Shown here in pieces: positions 1 to 7,679 of a DNA stretch of 64,000 nucleotides; positions within the stretch are counted from its first letter, which is position 1, and every line of letters begins with the position of its first letter. Where the stretch lies: NCBI RefSeq assembly GCF_001426265.1, contig NZ_LMDG01000001.1, positions 440,450-504,449 of the forward strand. The letters are read 5' to 3'. The position numbers were made by a program, and so were the translations under genes. Under the pieces are notes generated by a model. It made no database searches. It was not told where the DNA came from and worked only from the letters and a program-made list of their open reading frames with translations. Source of the stretch: Rhizobium sp. Root1220. GTDB lineage: Bacteria > Pseudomonadota > Alphaproteobacteria > Rhizobiales > Rhizobiaceae.

Positions 1-1056
1 CCACTGATGCGAAAATATCTAAACTCATTTTGGGACCTTTATTGGGACCTGCATCTAGGCGTGTCGCATGACGAGATACCGGAGCGTGTTCGCCAAATTG
101 GCGAGAGTTTCAACACTGTCTTAGCCTATCGTGATCCCACGCAACGCATCGTGTACGAAAACTACATGACCGTCCGATCCCACCTCGACTTTCTGAAGTC
201 ATGGATCGATGACAATCTCGACGGTATCGCGTCCGGAAAGACGGAAGACCCTGACAAGGCGTTTGCTTGGTATTGGATCAAGAACGGCGAGGACAGTCCC
301 TATTTTAATCACAAGGATGTGGTCTTCGAATGCTTCCACAACTTCGTAGCATTCAGTCAATGGGGCAATACCATCTACAATATCATGTTGAGGCTTGCCG
401 ACGGGGTTGGAGACGAATCGATCAAGGCTTCCTTCAAGCAAACCATGGAGGGCGACCCTGACAACGCCAGCGGTGCACCCTTCACCCCTCTTGAAGCGTT
501 CGTCATGGAGCTGTTTCGTGTGATTTCGCCGAATGGCGGCAGTATTTCGGCACTCGGAGAAACTGTATCACCGCAGTTCGATCGTCACGGCTACATCATC
601 AGCCCGCATACCTCAACGAGTATGGACCCGCTGCATTGGGCAAACCCGGATAAATTCGATCCGTCGCGATATGCAAATGCTCCGACAAGTTCGGATATTG
701 ACGAGGCCAAGGCGAAGCAGATCGGCTTCACCAAGTGTCCATTCGACCTGACGTCGTTCGACGTTAAGGACGGTCGCAAGGCATCACTCCACAACAGCGG
801 TTTCGGAACGGTTTTTGGGGTTGCGGATGGCAAAGAGCTGCCCGTCTGCGACTATGCAGGTTTTGCACCATTCGGTTTTGGGTATCGCCGCTGCCCAGGC
901 GAGCAGTTGACTATTCAAGCTTTCGAAGACTTTTTGAGGAAGGTTTGGAAAGACAAGATTGGGTTCGTAAAACTTAATATCGCTAACCCAGAGCCGCTGC
1001 CGATCGGGCCAACAACGGTTATCGGGGACGACATTGGTTTCAGACGAACGGCGTGA
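1..1056 (+). CDS. cytochrome P450, 5' end outside the window
   Basis: Haem-thiolate monooxygenase-type protein; substrate unknown. The reading frame is open to the left edge. The first ATG inside the window (position 7) gives 349 residues, whereas bacterial P450s are usually 400 or more, so the N-terminal part is probably missing. Numbering from that ATG, the K-helix ExxR is ELFR at about 168-171 and the haem loop FGFGYRRCPG is at about 289-298 with Cys296 as the thiolate ligand. The I-helix region (about 105-130) reads HNFVAFSQWGNT and lacks the usual A/GGxD/ETT oxygen-activation motif. No redox partner gene is visible downstream. The fold call is solid; the reaction is not known. Confidence 0.8.
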   Translation, partial: PLMRKYLNSFWDLYWDLHLGVSHDEIPERVRQIGESFNTVLAYRDPTQRIVYENYMTVRSHLDFLKSWIDDNLDGIASGKTEDPDKAFAWYWIKNGEDSPYFNHKDVVFECFHNFVAFSQWGNTIYNIMLRLADGVGDESIKASFKQTMEGDPDNASGAPFTPLEAFVMELFRVISPNGGSISALGETVSPQFDRHGYIISPHTSTSMDPLHWANPDKFDPSRYANAPTSSDIDEAKAKQIGFTKCPFDLTSFDVKDGRKASLHNSGFGTVFGVADGKELPVCDYAGFAPFGFGYRRCPGEQLTIQAFEDFLRKVWKDKIGFVKLNIANPEPLPIGPTTVIGDDIGFRRTA

Positions 1057-1203
1057 TACCGGCCCCGCAAAGTGCCGGGTTGTCCTCAATGTTCGGATAA
1101 ACCGCTCTTGACGGAGTCCGGAGCGGTATTTGGCAGCCAGATGTGGCTAACGATTGAGTGCCGTGGGCCACATCGACGTTTGGCTTGGGTAAGGAAGGGC
1201 GAA

Positions 1204-1449
1204 ATGTTACCGCTTTTTATCAAACCGATAGACGTCGAGATCGATGGCGTAGGTCTCCATGCTGAGACAGTTCAGGACCTAACCGCAATGCTTGTGAACA
1301 ATAGGTGGCCAGTTGGCTCAGGGAAGAAATTCCAAATCGCACTCATGAGATCGATGAAGGCAGTCGAGTTGTCCGTAGGTGCCCAGACCGCCCGGAATGC
1401 TTTCTTGAATGCTGCCCGTGAGGCTGGCGTTCGTATCCTGCGAGGTTGA
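1204..1449 (+). CDS. DUF982 domain protein
   Basis: Small protein of 81 residues with the pattern of the DUF982 family, which is common in Rhizobiales and often plasmid- or island-borne. It shows a central W-P (RWPVGSGKKF), a helix with basic residues, and a C-terminal ARNAFLNAAREAG helix. The ATG at 1204 is chosen because AAGGAAGG lies 5 bases upstream and the family begins here; an in-frame GTG at 1072 would add a non-family extension. Function is unknown; no catalytic residues are recognised. Confidence 0.75.
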   Translation: MLPLFIKPIDVEIDGVGLHAETVQDLTAMLVNNRWPVGSGKKFQIALMRSMKAVELSVGAQTARNAFLNAAREAGVRILRG

Positions 1450-2052
1450 AGTGCACGTGTCAAAGAAGCACTGCTGCGAAACCGCTGACCAAAACGAACG
1501 GCGGGGCCAGCTAGCGCGTTATTGAGCGGAATTATATAGCAAGTTGTGGCAACTGCTCCATAACGCCGGGAAAACCCTTGGGGCCGCTCTCGCTTCTGAC
1601 GTATGAACCAAGGACGGGCGTTATAGGTTGGTGGGCTTCTTCATCCCAACATTGTCGCAGCGCCTCTCCTTGGTCGATACGCCATCGCCGGAAACGGTAT
1701 TCCCTCCCCAAGCCTGCCTTCCGTCCCGACAGTCAAACCTTACGGCTCCTTGTTGTCGCGTCATCGGCTATCCAGAGGCAGCCTTGTGGGAGGGTCAAAA
1801 TGTTGGGTGCAAAATTCTGAGACCCCAAATCATATATAAAGCACCGCCCAGTTCCCCCGCTGCCCCTCCGTCACACGCGTTCATAGGCTTGAGCCACCAC
1901 GGTAGCAGTGAGAGACCGCCCCGCTCTCGCTCCCTATGGCTTGCCTGACGCTGACGTTGAGGGGCGGCAGTCCAGTTGAATCAGTATCGGCCTTGCAACC
2001 GAGTCTGACGCTGGATACGATTCCTCGCATAGGGAATAGGGATGCTTCGAGC
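1450..2052. other. 603-bp gap without a convincing gene; one structured element
   Basis: No reading frame here has a good start, ribosome site and codon use. The notable content is an imperfect 12-bp inverted repeat, GCGTTATTGAGC at 1516-1527 and GCTCCATAACGC at 1555-1566 (one mismatch), that encloses a short inner hairpin AGTTG-TGG-CAACT at 1542-1554. An AT-rich segment around 1830-1845 precedes the small gene at 2053 and could hold its promoter, but no clear -35/-10 pair is seen. Confidence 0.5.
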
Positions 2053-2199
2053 ATGAAGAGAGACGTGGTGCTGACGTGGTTGGTTTGCCTTTCTATCGCG
2101 GGCTTTCTGATCTGGGCTGGCGTGAACGACAAGACAGGTCGTGGCTATGATGATGACGAGGCCTATTACGGCTCAACCGCTTTCCGACCAAGCCGCTGA
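2053..2199 (+). CDS. small single-pass membrane protein, hypothetical
   Basis: A 48-residue reading frame beginning MKRDVVLTWLV. Residues 5-23 form one hydrophobic segment (VVLTWLVCLSIAGFLIWAG), followed by an acidic-aromatic tail (GYDDDEAYYGS). No enzymatic motif is present. It lies just upstream of the winged-helix gene at 2237 on the same strand. A longer frame from 1936 exists, but its extra N-terminal part looks non-coding. No strong ribosome site precedes 2053, so this is a modest call based on the clean membrane segment and the position. Confidence 0.4.
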   Translation: MKRDVVLTWLVCLSIAGFLIWAGVNDKTGRGYDDDEAYYGSTAFRPSR

Positions 2200-2236
2200 G
2201 CTAAGCCTCACTCCCCTCTCCATCAGGAAACCAGAG

Positions 2237-2596
2237 ATGACGAACGCTGTCAGCACTGCCAATGACCGCAAGCCCGCACTGTTCCGCACGGTGCAGTTCA
2301 TCGAGCAGCTCCGCGAACTCTTCCCCGACATTCCGATGCAGACGATTTCCGTCTTCCTCCTTATCGCGATGAAACCAGGCATCAGCCAACGTGACCTGCT
2401 GAAGCTATTGGACCTTAGCCAAGCCGGTATCTCTCGAAACGTAATGGCCCTTGGCGAAATGAACCGGCACGGGAAACCGGGGCTCGGTCTGATCGTTCAG
2501 CGAAAAGACCCGTTTGATAACCGTCAGGTGATGCTCAGCCTCTCTCCATCCGGTAAGGCGTTGGTGGCTCGGGTCACCGCTATCGTGGCAGCCTGA
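2237..2596 (+). CDS. MarR-like winged-helix DNA-binding protein
   Basis: A 119-residue protein. Residues 20-60 are helical, including FLLIAMKPGISQRDLLKLLDLSQAGISRNV, which reads as a helix-turn-helix. This is followed by a wing-like segment (LIVQRKDPFDNRQVMLSLSPSGKAL) of the kind found in MarR-family repressors. The ATG at 2237 is preferred to the upstream in-frame start at 2141, which overlaps the previous gene; AGGAAA lies about 8 bases before it. It probably regulates genes of this accessory block, possibly the adjacent recombinase. Similar small winged-helix proteins occur on phages and plasmids. Target and ligand are unknown. Confidence 0.6.
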   Translation: MTNAVSTANDRKPALFRTVQFIEQLRELFPDIPMQTISVFLLIAMKPGISQRDLLKLLDLSQAGISRNVMALGEMNRHGKPGLGLIVQRKDPFDNRQVMLSLSPSGKALVARVTAIVAA

Positions 2597-2600
2597 GGCT

Positions 2601-2695
2601 TGGTTCGATTGTGGTGTACATCGGATGAACCAGCATAAAAGTGGTTCGTTAAATGTCTCTTGACAATATAAATCGAACCATCGATAAGCGAACCA
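2601..2695. repeat. four copies of a 7-bp motif in two orientations (recombinase or operator sites)
   Basis: TGGTTCG occurs at 2601-2607 and 2642-2648, and its complement CGAACCA at 2674-2680 and 2689-2695, all within 95 bases upstream of the serine recombinase. The first copy also opens a longer inverted repeat (GGTTC at 2602-2606 with GAACC at 2627-2631). Such arrays are typical of resolvase res subsites or of autoregulatory operators. The last two copies fall on or next to the predicted promoter. Confidence 0.6.
2660..2688 (+). promoter_or_regulatory. sigma70-type promoter of the serine recombinase
   Basis: TTGACA at 2660-2665 and GATAAG at 2683-2688 are separated by 17 bases, about 32 bases before the recombinase start codon. 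A CGAACCA copy (2674-2680) lies inside the spacer and another starts at the last base of the -10 element, so a protein bound there would block transcription. Confidence 0.5.
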
Positions 2696-2720
2696 CCCAA
2701 AACGAACTGAGGTGGTTTCA

Positions 2721-3347
2721 ATGCATGTCCGCGCTTACCTTCGTGCCAGCACCAAAGACCAAGATGCAAACCGCGCCAAAGACGACCTGTTCAGGTTCGC
2801 TGAGGAGCGCGGTCTGAAGATCGCTGCGAGCTACGTGGAAAACGAAAGCGGGGCTTCCCTGAAGCGCCCTGAGCTGTTCCGCCTCCTGAACGACTGCCAC
2901 CCCGGCGATGTCCTCCTCGTGGAGCAGGTAGACCGCCTTAGCCGTTTGAACGCTGAGGACTGGGAGAGGCTTAAGACAGAGATACAGAGCCGCAGGGTCA
3001 AGGTGGTTGCACTCGATCTGCCGACCTCTTGGATGATGGCCACTGCCAGCAAGGATGATATCCAGAGCCGCATGCTTGATGCCATCAACGGGATGATGCT
3101 CGATATGCTCGCAGCTATTGCCCGCAAAGACTACGAGGATCGCAGACGGCGGCAGGCCCAAGGCATCGCTAAGGCGAAAGCCGATGGGGCCTATAAGGGT
3201 CGCCCTGAGGACGAGGAGCGCAATGCAGGTATCGTCAAGATGCTTGAGAGCGGCCTGAGCTGGAACACCATCGTGGCCGCTACAGGCTGCTCACGGTCCA
3301 CGCTGGCTCGACTGGCTAAACGTGTGTCGGGTCAGAGCGCGTCCTAA
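2721..3347 (+). CDS. serine recombinase (resolvase/invertase family)
   Basis: A 208-residue site-specific recombinase. The N-terminal catalytic domain starts MHVRAYLRASTKDQD with the predicted nucleophile Ser10. The conserved VEQVDRLSRL segment is at about 67-76, and a basic linker (EDRRRRQAQGIAKAKADG) connects to a C-terminal helix-turn-helix (about 165-200, SWNTIVAATGCSRSTLARL). The size is that of small resolvases/invertases, not of large integrases. The start is fixed by AGGTGG about 6 bases upstream; the in-frame GTG at 2712 overlaps that site. It sits directly behind a cluster of 7-bp repeats that could be its recombination site and operator. No invertible segment or transposon end is recognised nearby. 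Confidence 0.85.
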   Translation: MHVRAYLRASTKDQDANRAKDDLFRFAEERGLKIAASYVENESGASLKRPELFRLLNDCHPGDVLLVEQVDRLSRLNAEDWERLKTEIQSRRVKVVALDLPTSWMMATASKDDIQSRMLDAINGMMLDMLAAIARKDYEDRRRRQAQGIAKAKADGAYKGRPEDEERNAGIVKMLESGLSWNTIVAATGCSRSTLARLAKRVSGQSAS

Positions 3348-3376
3348 TTCTGGGGCGTGCGTTTCTCTTACCCTGA

Positions 3377-3877
3377 TTATGTTGTTTTCGACTTCAGGGC
3401 ACCCTCGCTCAATGGCCCCTCATCGCGGATGAAGTACCGAATAATCGAGAATGTTGGACCAACATTGCTCCATGTGACCTGCCTTTGCTGGGGGGCATAG
3501 CCAGGGTAAAATGGATCGTCCCCCATCAACGTCAACCGCCTCCGGTCCTTCTCGCCGGGGATGTCTGCCACAGCCCGCTTTCCAACCATCGAGCGCATCA
3601 AGTCCTCTTCCAATGGTGTGAATCGGGCTTCCCCTCTCCATGCATCCTTGGATGGGCGTCTGGGCCTCTTTTTGATAGACCCGTCGTTCATTGGGGTCTC
3701 GATAATATTTGTCAGCTTCGTTCGCTCCAATTCAAGTAGCATGAAGCCTAAACCTTCGGGCCATTCAATTTGTGACGACATGTCCTTAACTCCACTATTC
3801 TGAGGTGGTTTGTTTTCCGTAGGGCATGCACGATCTTCTCGCTGTACGTCAGCGCTCAGTATCGTTGCGGTGTTCAT
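3377..3877 (-). CDS. hypothetical protein, 166 residues
   Basis: No family is recognised. It is a soluble, charged protein with a basic middle (KKRPRRPSKDAW, about 69-80) and no membrane segment. The first ATG (3877) has GAGGCAGAAG before it. An internal ATG at 3781 (MSSQIEWPEGLGF) is preceded by GGAG and AAGGA and is an equally plausible start that would give 134 residues. It faces the recombinase gene tail to tail. The opposite strand carries competing frames that lack ribosome sites. Confidence 0.45.
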   Translation of the reverse strand: MNTATILSADVQREDRACPTENKPPQNSGVKDMSSQIEWPEGLGFMLLELERTKLTNIIETPMNDGSIKKRPRRPSKDAWRGEARFTPLEEDLMRSMVGKRAVADIPGEKDRRRLTLMGDDPFYPGYAPQQRQVTWSNVGPTFSIIRYFIRDEGPLSEGALKSKTT

Positions 3878-4086
3878 CTTCTGCCTCGGGGAAGTCGTCG
3901 CGAAGCGTGTTCAAGCATCGACCAATGGAACATGAGTCGGCCTTGTGAGGGTGAAGCAAGGGGTGTCGTCGTCGTTATCGTAGGGGTCCAATTTTGTCCT
4001 CCGCGTTGACCGGCCATTCTTAACTTCCCTGCAGAGAGTACCCGCTATATATCTCGATCAAACTCGCTGTTGTCACGAGAGCAGAT

Positions 4087-4257
4087 ATGGACGCCAACCC
4101 AATGACGCTGGGCAAGATCGTTGAGCTGATCGCTGTCGCGGGCGTGGTGTGGTTGCTGCTCGATGGTGCCGCTATGTTCCTCGGAAGAGGCGCGGCGTGG
4201 GCTACCGGGATTACGCTCCTTACGGGCGTGGCGTTCTTAATCTTCCGAAGGCGGTAG
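4087..4257 (+). CDS. small two-helix membrane protein, hypothetical
   Basis: A 56-residue frame starting MDANPMTLGK with two hydrophobic segments, about 12-32 (VELIAVAGVVWLLLDGAAM) and 39-53 (ATGITLLTGVAFLIF), and a basic C-terminus RRR, which suggests an N-in/C-in hairpin. Its end overlaps the 3' end of the opposite-strand gene by 21 bases. No ribosome site of note. It may be a small membrane effector or holin-like hairpin; nothing in the sequence decides this. Confidence 0.4.
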   Translation: MDANPMTLGKIVELIAVAGVVWLLLDGAAMFLGRGAAWATGITLLTGVAFLIFRRR

Positions 4258-5118
4258 CGCCAATGACCCCTGCACAGGCACAGCCTTGGTGCCGTGGACC
4301 TTCAGGATATTGCGCTCCTTAACAACCCACACGCCATCGGTGTTCTCCTCCTTAGTCTGTAGGGTTACCGACATGGTGATACCAGCGACCATGGCGACCG
4401 GCTGCTGACCTGAAAGCAGGCTACGTTGAAAGTCCTCATCCTTGACGGAGGCCCCGAACTCAATTCCCCCAGCAGAGAACCTCCACTTACGGCCCCCCGG
4501 CACAAGCACAGGGCTGATCAGAGTAACCGTCTCTGTCGTCGTGCGAGTGCGCTTTTTGGAAGCCTCATCTGTCTCGGTTGCAGCTTCACTCCGGATGTCA
4601 AATTCGGCACGAGGGACGATAACCCGAGGTTTCTTGTCAGGATTGGTGGTTACTCCGACACCCGTTATCCGCTGGTCCCGCTGGAGTTCCTCGTAAACCT
4701 TCCCAACCTCGTTCTTCGCCACCTTGCCGTTTAGGGCCCTTGCCACCTGCTCGGCTATTCGCTGCACCTCTTCATCGGAAAGCTGATGATTCTGCTCACT
4801 GTTGATAAGAGATTCAATCGCCCCCTGCGTTACGAGTGACCGGACATCATTCGCAAACCAGCCCAATACAATGAAAGCGATGGTAAGCAGGGTGCTTCTG
4901 TCGACACGGTCTTTAGCGGCTTTCAGAAGCGAGTTGAGCTTCAGGCTGCCCTCAGTCCCGCTCTTCAGCTCCAAACGAATCGACAGAGAGGGGTCGATGA
5001 TAAACGCCACCTCTTTGACGACTGCGTCGAAAGCCAGCGCTGCGCGAGCAACAGTTGCGAGGTCCGGCTTCTCGCCCTCCTCCAAGTCCAAATAAAGTGT
5101 AAGTGACTGCGCCATCAT
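4237..5118 (-). CDS. hypothetical protein with one central membrane segment
   Basis: A 293-residue protein of unknown family. Residues 1-70 are a mixed soluble domain (LTLYLDLEEGEKPDLATVA). Residues about 74-92 (STLLTIAFIVLGWFANDV) form one hydrophobic helix. Residues 105-150 are a charged helical stretch, and the C-terminal 140 residues are beta-rich and end with a low-complexity acidic tail. The layout suggests a membrane-anchored protein with a cytoplasmic or extracellular C-terminal domain. It starts at the second Met or at the first ATG (both in MMAQ); no ribosome site decides it. It is the last gene of the accessory block before the tRNA. Confidence 0.55.
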   Translation of the reverse strand: MMAQSLTLYLDLEEGEKPDLATVARAALAFDAVVKEVAFIIDPSLSIRLELKSGTEGSLKLNSLLKAAKDRVDRSTLLTIAFIVLGWFANDVRSLVTQGAIESLINSEQNHQLSDEEVQRIAEQVARALNGKVAKNEVGKVYEELQRDQRITGVGVTTNPDKKPRVIVPRAEFDIRSEAATETDEASKKRTRTTTETVTLISPVLVPGGRKWRFSAGGIEFGASVKDEDFQRSLLSGQQPVAMVAGITMSVTLQTKEENTDGVWVVKERNILKVHGTKAVPVQGSLALPPSED

Positions 5119-5331
5119 GCCCCCTCAATCGAGGGCCTACCATAGTTAGAGCCTACAGTTTTCTGCAACCGGTTTTATTCTCCAACGGCTCGCAGCAATG
5201 TGATTTGCAGCCTATCGCTGGGCGCGAAGAGATATTGGCCGCACCATTGGTCAGAATGGTTGGTCAGAATGAAAATAAGTATCCGCTGTAAAGCGCTGAT
5301 ATATAAAGATAAAATTGACGATGCGGGGGAT

Positions 5332-5407
<76 letters not shown>

Positions 5408-5511
5408 AATAAGGTGGTCCGGTTTTTGACCCGGTCCTGGGATGCTTCGCGATGCTGTTTGCCTCGCGGAGTGGCGGCTTATTACTTCCGGTTTTCGGAG
5501 ATAGCAAGCCC

Positions 5512-5549
5512 AAAAAAATCGGCCCGACGAAATTTTCTCGTCCGGGCCG
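5512..5549 (-). terminator. intrinsic terminator of the TIGR02300 gene
   Basis: On the minus strand, arms of about 11 bp (plus-strand CGGCCCGACGA at 5520-5530 and TCGTCCGGGCCG at 5538-5549) are followed by seven T residues (5512-5518). Confidence 0.85.
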
Positions 5550-5561
5550 ATACTTATCGGA

Positions 5562-5954
5562 TCAGACTTCGTCTTCGTCGCCGGTCACGCCGATGATGTC
5601 GCTCATGTCGTCATCATCGTCGTCTTCGTCAGCCTCGAGGAACGTGTCGTCGTCGTCATCGCCTTCGATTTCGACGTCATCGTCGCCGATATCGGGAATG
5701 TCGTCGCCGGTGGCGCCTTCCTCGGCATCCTCAAGCGAGACCAGTTCGACTTCCGTGCTTTCGGTATCGACTTCCGTGACCTCCTCCTCGTCCTGAGCGG
5801 CCTCAGCGGCTGCGGCAGCCGAGGTTTCCTCGAAGTAAGAGAGGGGGTAGGACTTGTTCGTGTAGGGAGAAACGATCGGATCCCGGTTCAGATCGTAGAA
5901 TCTCTTGCCGGTTTCCGGATCGGTACGCTTGGTTCCAAGTTCCGCTTTCGCCAC
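5562..5954 (-). CDS. TIGR02300 / FYDLN-acid family protein
   Basis: A 130-residue protein of the alphaproteobacterial FYDLN-acid family. The N-terminal signature GTKRTDPETGKRFYDLNRDP is at about 7-26, and the remaining part is almost purely acidic and disordered, with runs of Asp/Glu at about 88-117. The role is unknown. Translation starts at GTG (5954); no ATG is available in front of the signature. The gene ends before a strong terminator and lies between tRNA-Ala and the cmk-rpsA region, its usual neighbourhood in Rhizobiales. Confidence 0.9.
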   Translation of the reverse strand: MAKAELGTKRTDPETGKRFYDLNRDPIVSPYTNKSYPLSYFEETSAAAAAEAAQDEEEVTEVDTESTEVELVSLEDAEEGATGDDIPDIGDDDVEIEGDDDDDTFLEADEDDDDDDMSDIIGVTGDEDEV

Positions 5955-6213
5955 TGTTAACCTCGTGTTCGTGAGAATGGCCGAACCTAAGATTCGGCAA
6001 ATGCCGTTGAAACCGGCGTTCTATTCGGAATTTTATAAGCCGGTCCCCATAATCGTTGCAGCCCGCTATGTCAAAGCCAAACTTCGCATATGGCTGTTGC
6101 GCACCGGATGACGGCCGGATGACCGGCCCGTTCGTTTGTGCTAGTGAGCCGTGCATCGATCAATTGCAACGCTTTGCCGGATCCGTTCCGGCAGCCTAAA
6201 TGGGCACCAGCCG

Positions 6214-6855
6214 ATGTACCAGCCGCCGCACTTTAGGGAAGACGATCTCGATGCCCAGCAAGCACTGATCCGCGCCCACCCGCTCGGGCTGCTGGTGACT
6301 GCGGGGGCATCTGGCTTGATGGCCAATTCGGTACCCTTCCATCTGGATCCGGCCGCTTCCGCCAATGGGACGCTGCGCCTGCATCTGGCCAAGGCCAATC
6401 CGCAATGGCGCGACATTCAGTCCGGCGCCAACGTACTTGCGGTGTTCCAGGGTGCAGATGCCTATATCACACCCTCCTGGTATGAAACCAAGCAGGCGAC
6501 CGGCAAGGTCGTGCCGACCTGGAACTATGCAATGGTGCAGGCAAGCGGCGCTGCCCGGGTGATCGACGATGCCGATTGGCTGCTTGCGCAGATCAATGCG
6601 CTCACGGCCCAGCACGAGGGGCTTCGGGAAAAGCCCTGGGCCGTCCAGGATGCGCCGGCGGATTTCATCCGCGCGCAGATGAAAGGCATCATCGGGATCG
6701 AAATCGAGATTGCCTCTATTGAGGGCAAGTGGAAGGTGAGTCAGAACCGGCCGGCACCCGATCGCGAGGGTGTCGCTACCGGTCTCGCGGAATTGCCGGA
6801 CCAGACCGAGATGATCGACCTTGTGCGCCGCTACGGTGGCCTGACAAAGACATGA
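6214..6855 (+). CDS. PaiB-like FMN-binding regulator family protein
   Basis: A 213-residue protein beginning [11 protein letters not shown], the standard start of the PaiB/FMN-binding negative transcriptional regulator family. It continues with [21 protein letters not shown] and a conserved [22 protein letters not shown] segment at about 88-109. The fold is a flavin-reductase-like split barrel; family members bind FMN or haem, and some act as regulators. The start at 6214 is chosen by family alignment; the frame extends upstream to 6151. The stop overlaps the cmk start as ATGA, so the two are probably translated together. In related rhizobia aroA usually occupies this slot. Confidence 0.85.
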   Translation: MYQPPHFREDDLDAQQALIRAHPLGLLVTAGASGLMANSVPFHLDPAASANGTLRLHLAKANPQWRDIQSGANVLAVFQGADAYITPSWYETKQATGKVVPTWNYAMVQASGAARVIDDADWLLAQINALTAQHEGLREKPWAVQDAPADFIRAQMKGIIGIEIEIASIEGKWKVSQNRPAPDREGVATGLAELPDQTEMIDLVRRYGGLTKT

Positions 6856-7511
6856 ACATGCCGAGCAACCCCACCAGCTTCATAATCGCCATCGACGGCC
6901 CAGCGGCAGCCGGCAAGGGTACGCTTTCGCGCCGCGTGGCCGACGCCTATGGTTTCCATCATCTCGACACGGGCCTGACCTATCGCGCGGCCGCCAAGGC
7001 ATTGCTTGACGCAGGGCTGCCGCTCGATGACCCGGCGACGGCGGAAAAGATGGCACATGACGTTGAACTGGACGGCCTCGATCGCGACGTACTTTCCAAA
7101 CATGAGATCGGCGAGGCCGCTTCGAAGATTGCGGTGATGCCGGGCGTGCGTCGCGCGCTGGTGGAAGCACAGCGACGTTTCTCGGGCAAGCAGCCCGGTG
7201 TGGTCCTCGATGGACGCGACATCGGAACGGTTGTCTGTCCGGATGCGCCCGTGAAGCTCTACGTGACGGCCTCGCCGGAAGTGCGCGCAAGGCGCCGATT
7301 CGAGGAGATCAGGGGCAAGGGCACAACGGCCGATTTCGACGCGATTTTCGAGGACGTCAAGCGGCGCGACGAACGCGACATGGGCCGGACCGACAGCCCC
7401 TTGAAACCGGCTGAAGACGCGCACTTGCTTGATACGTCGGAAATGAGTATAGAGGCCGCGTTTCAAGCTGCAAAATCGATCATCGATCTAGCCTTGAGCC
7501 GACATACGTAA
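6852..7511 (+). CDS. cmk: cytidylate kinase
   Basis: Phosphorylates CMP/dCMP with ATP in pyrimidine nucleotide synthesis; cytoplasmic. 219 residues. The P-loop [19 protein letters not shown] is at about 12-30, with [14 protein letters not shown] next to it. [25 protein letters not shown] at about 116-140 and the lid-region arginines (ARRRFEEI) are all typical. The start ATG overlaps the stop of the PaiB-like gene by four bases; a second ATG two codons later is possible. rpsA follows 168 bases downstream, the usual order. Confidence 0.97.
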   Translation: MNMPSNPTSFIIAIDGPAAAGKGTLSRRVADAYGFHHLDTGLTYRAAAKALLDAGLPLDDPATAEKMAHDVELDGLDRDVLSKHEIGEAASKIAVMPGVRRALVEAQRRFSGKQPGVVLDGRDIGTVVCPDAPVKLYVTASPEVRARRRFEEIRGKGTTADFDAIFEDVKRRDERDMGRTDSPLKPAEDAHLLDTSEMSIEAAFQAAKSIIDLALSRHT

Positions 7512-7679
7512 ATTCAAGCGATATGCACGGGCTTTGCCTGGGCCGCTTCTAAAGACAAGCCTGAAATTCCGTCCAAGCGCCGGATTGCCTTCGAAGAGGA
7601 GGCGGACTGGGTTCAGGCTCATTCAACACGAACCAACCGGCGCATACGTGTCCAGGAATCCGGACACGCAGGAGATTTC

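Noticed and set aside
5452..5796. Poly-serine frame antisense to the TIGR02300 gene
   Set aside because: The serine runs are the complement of GAC/GAT-rich acidic codons in the real gene.
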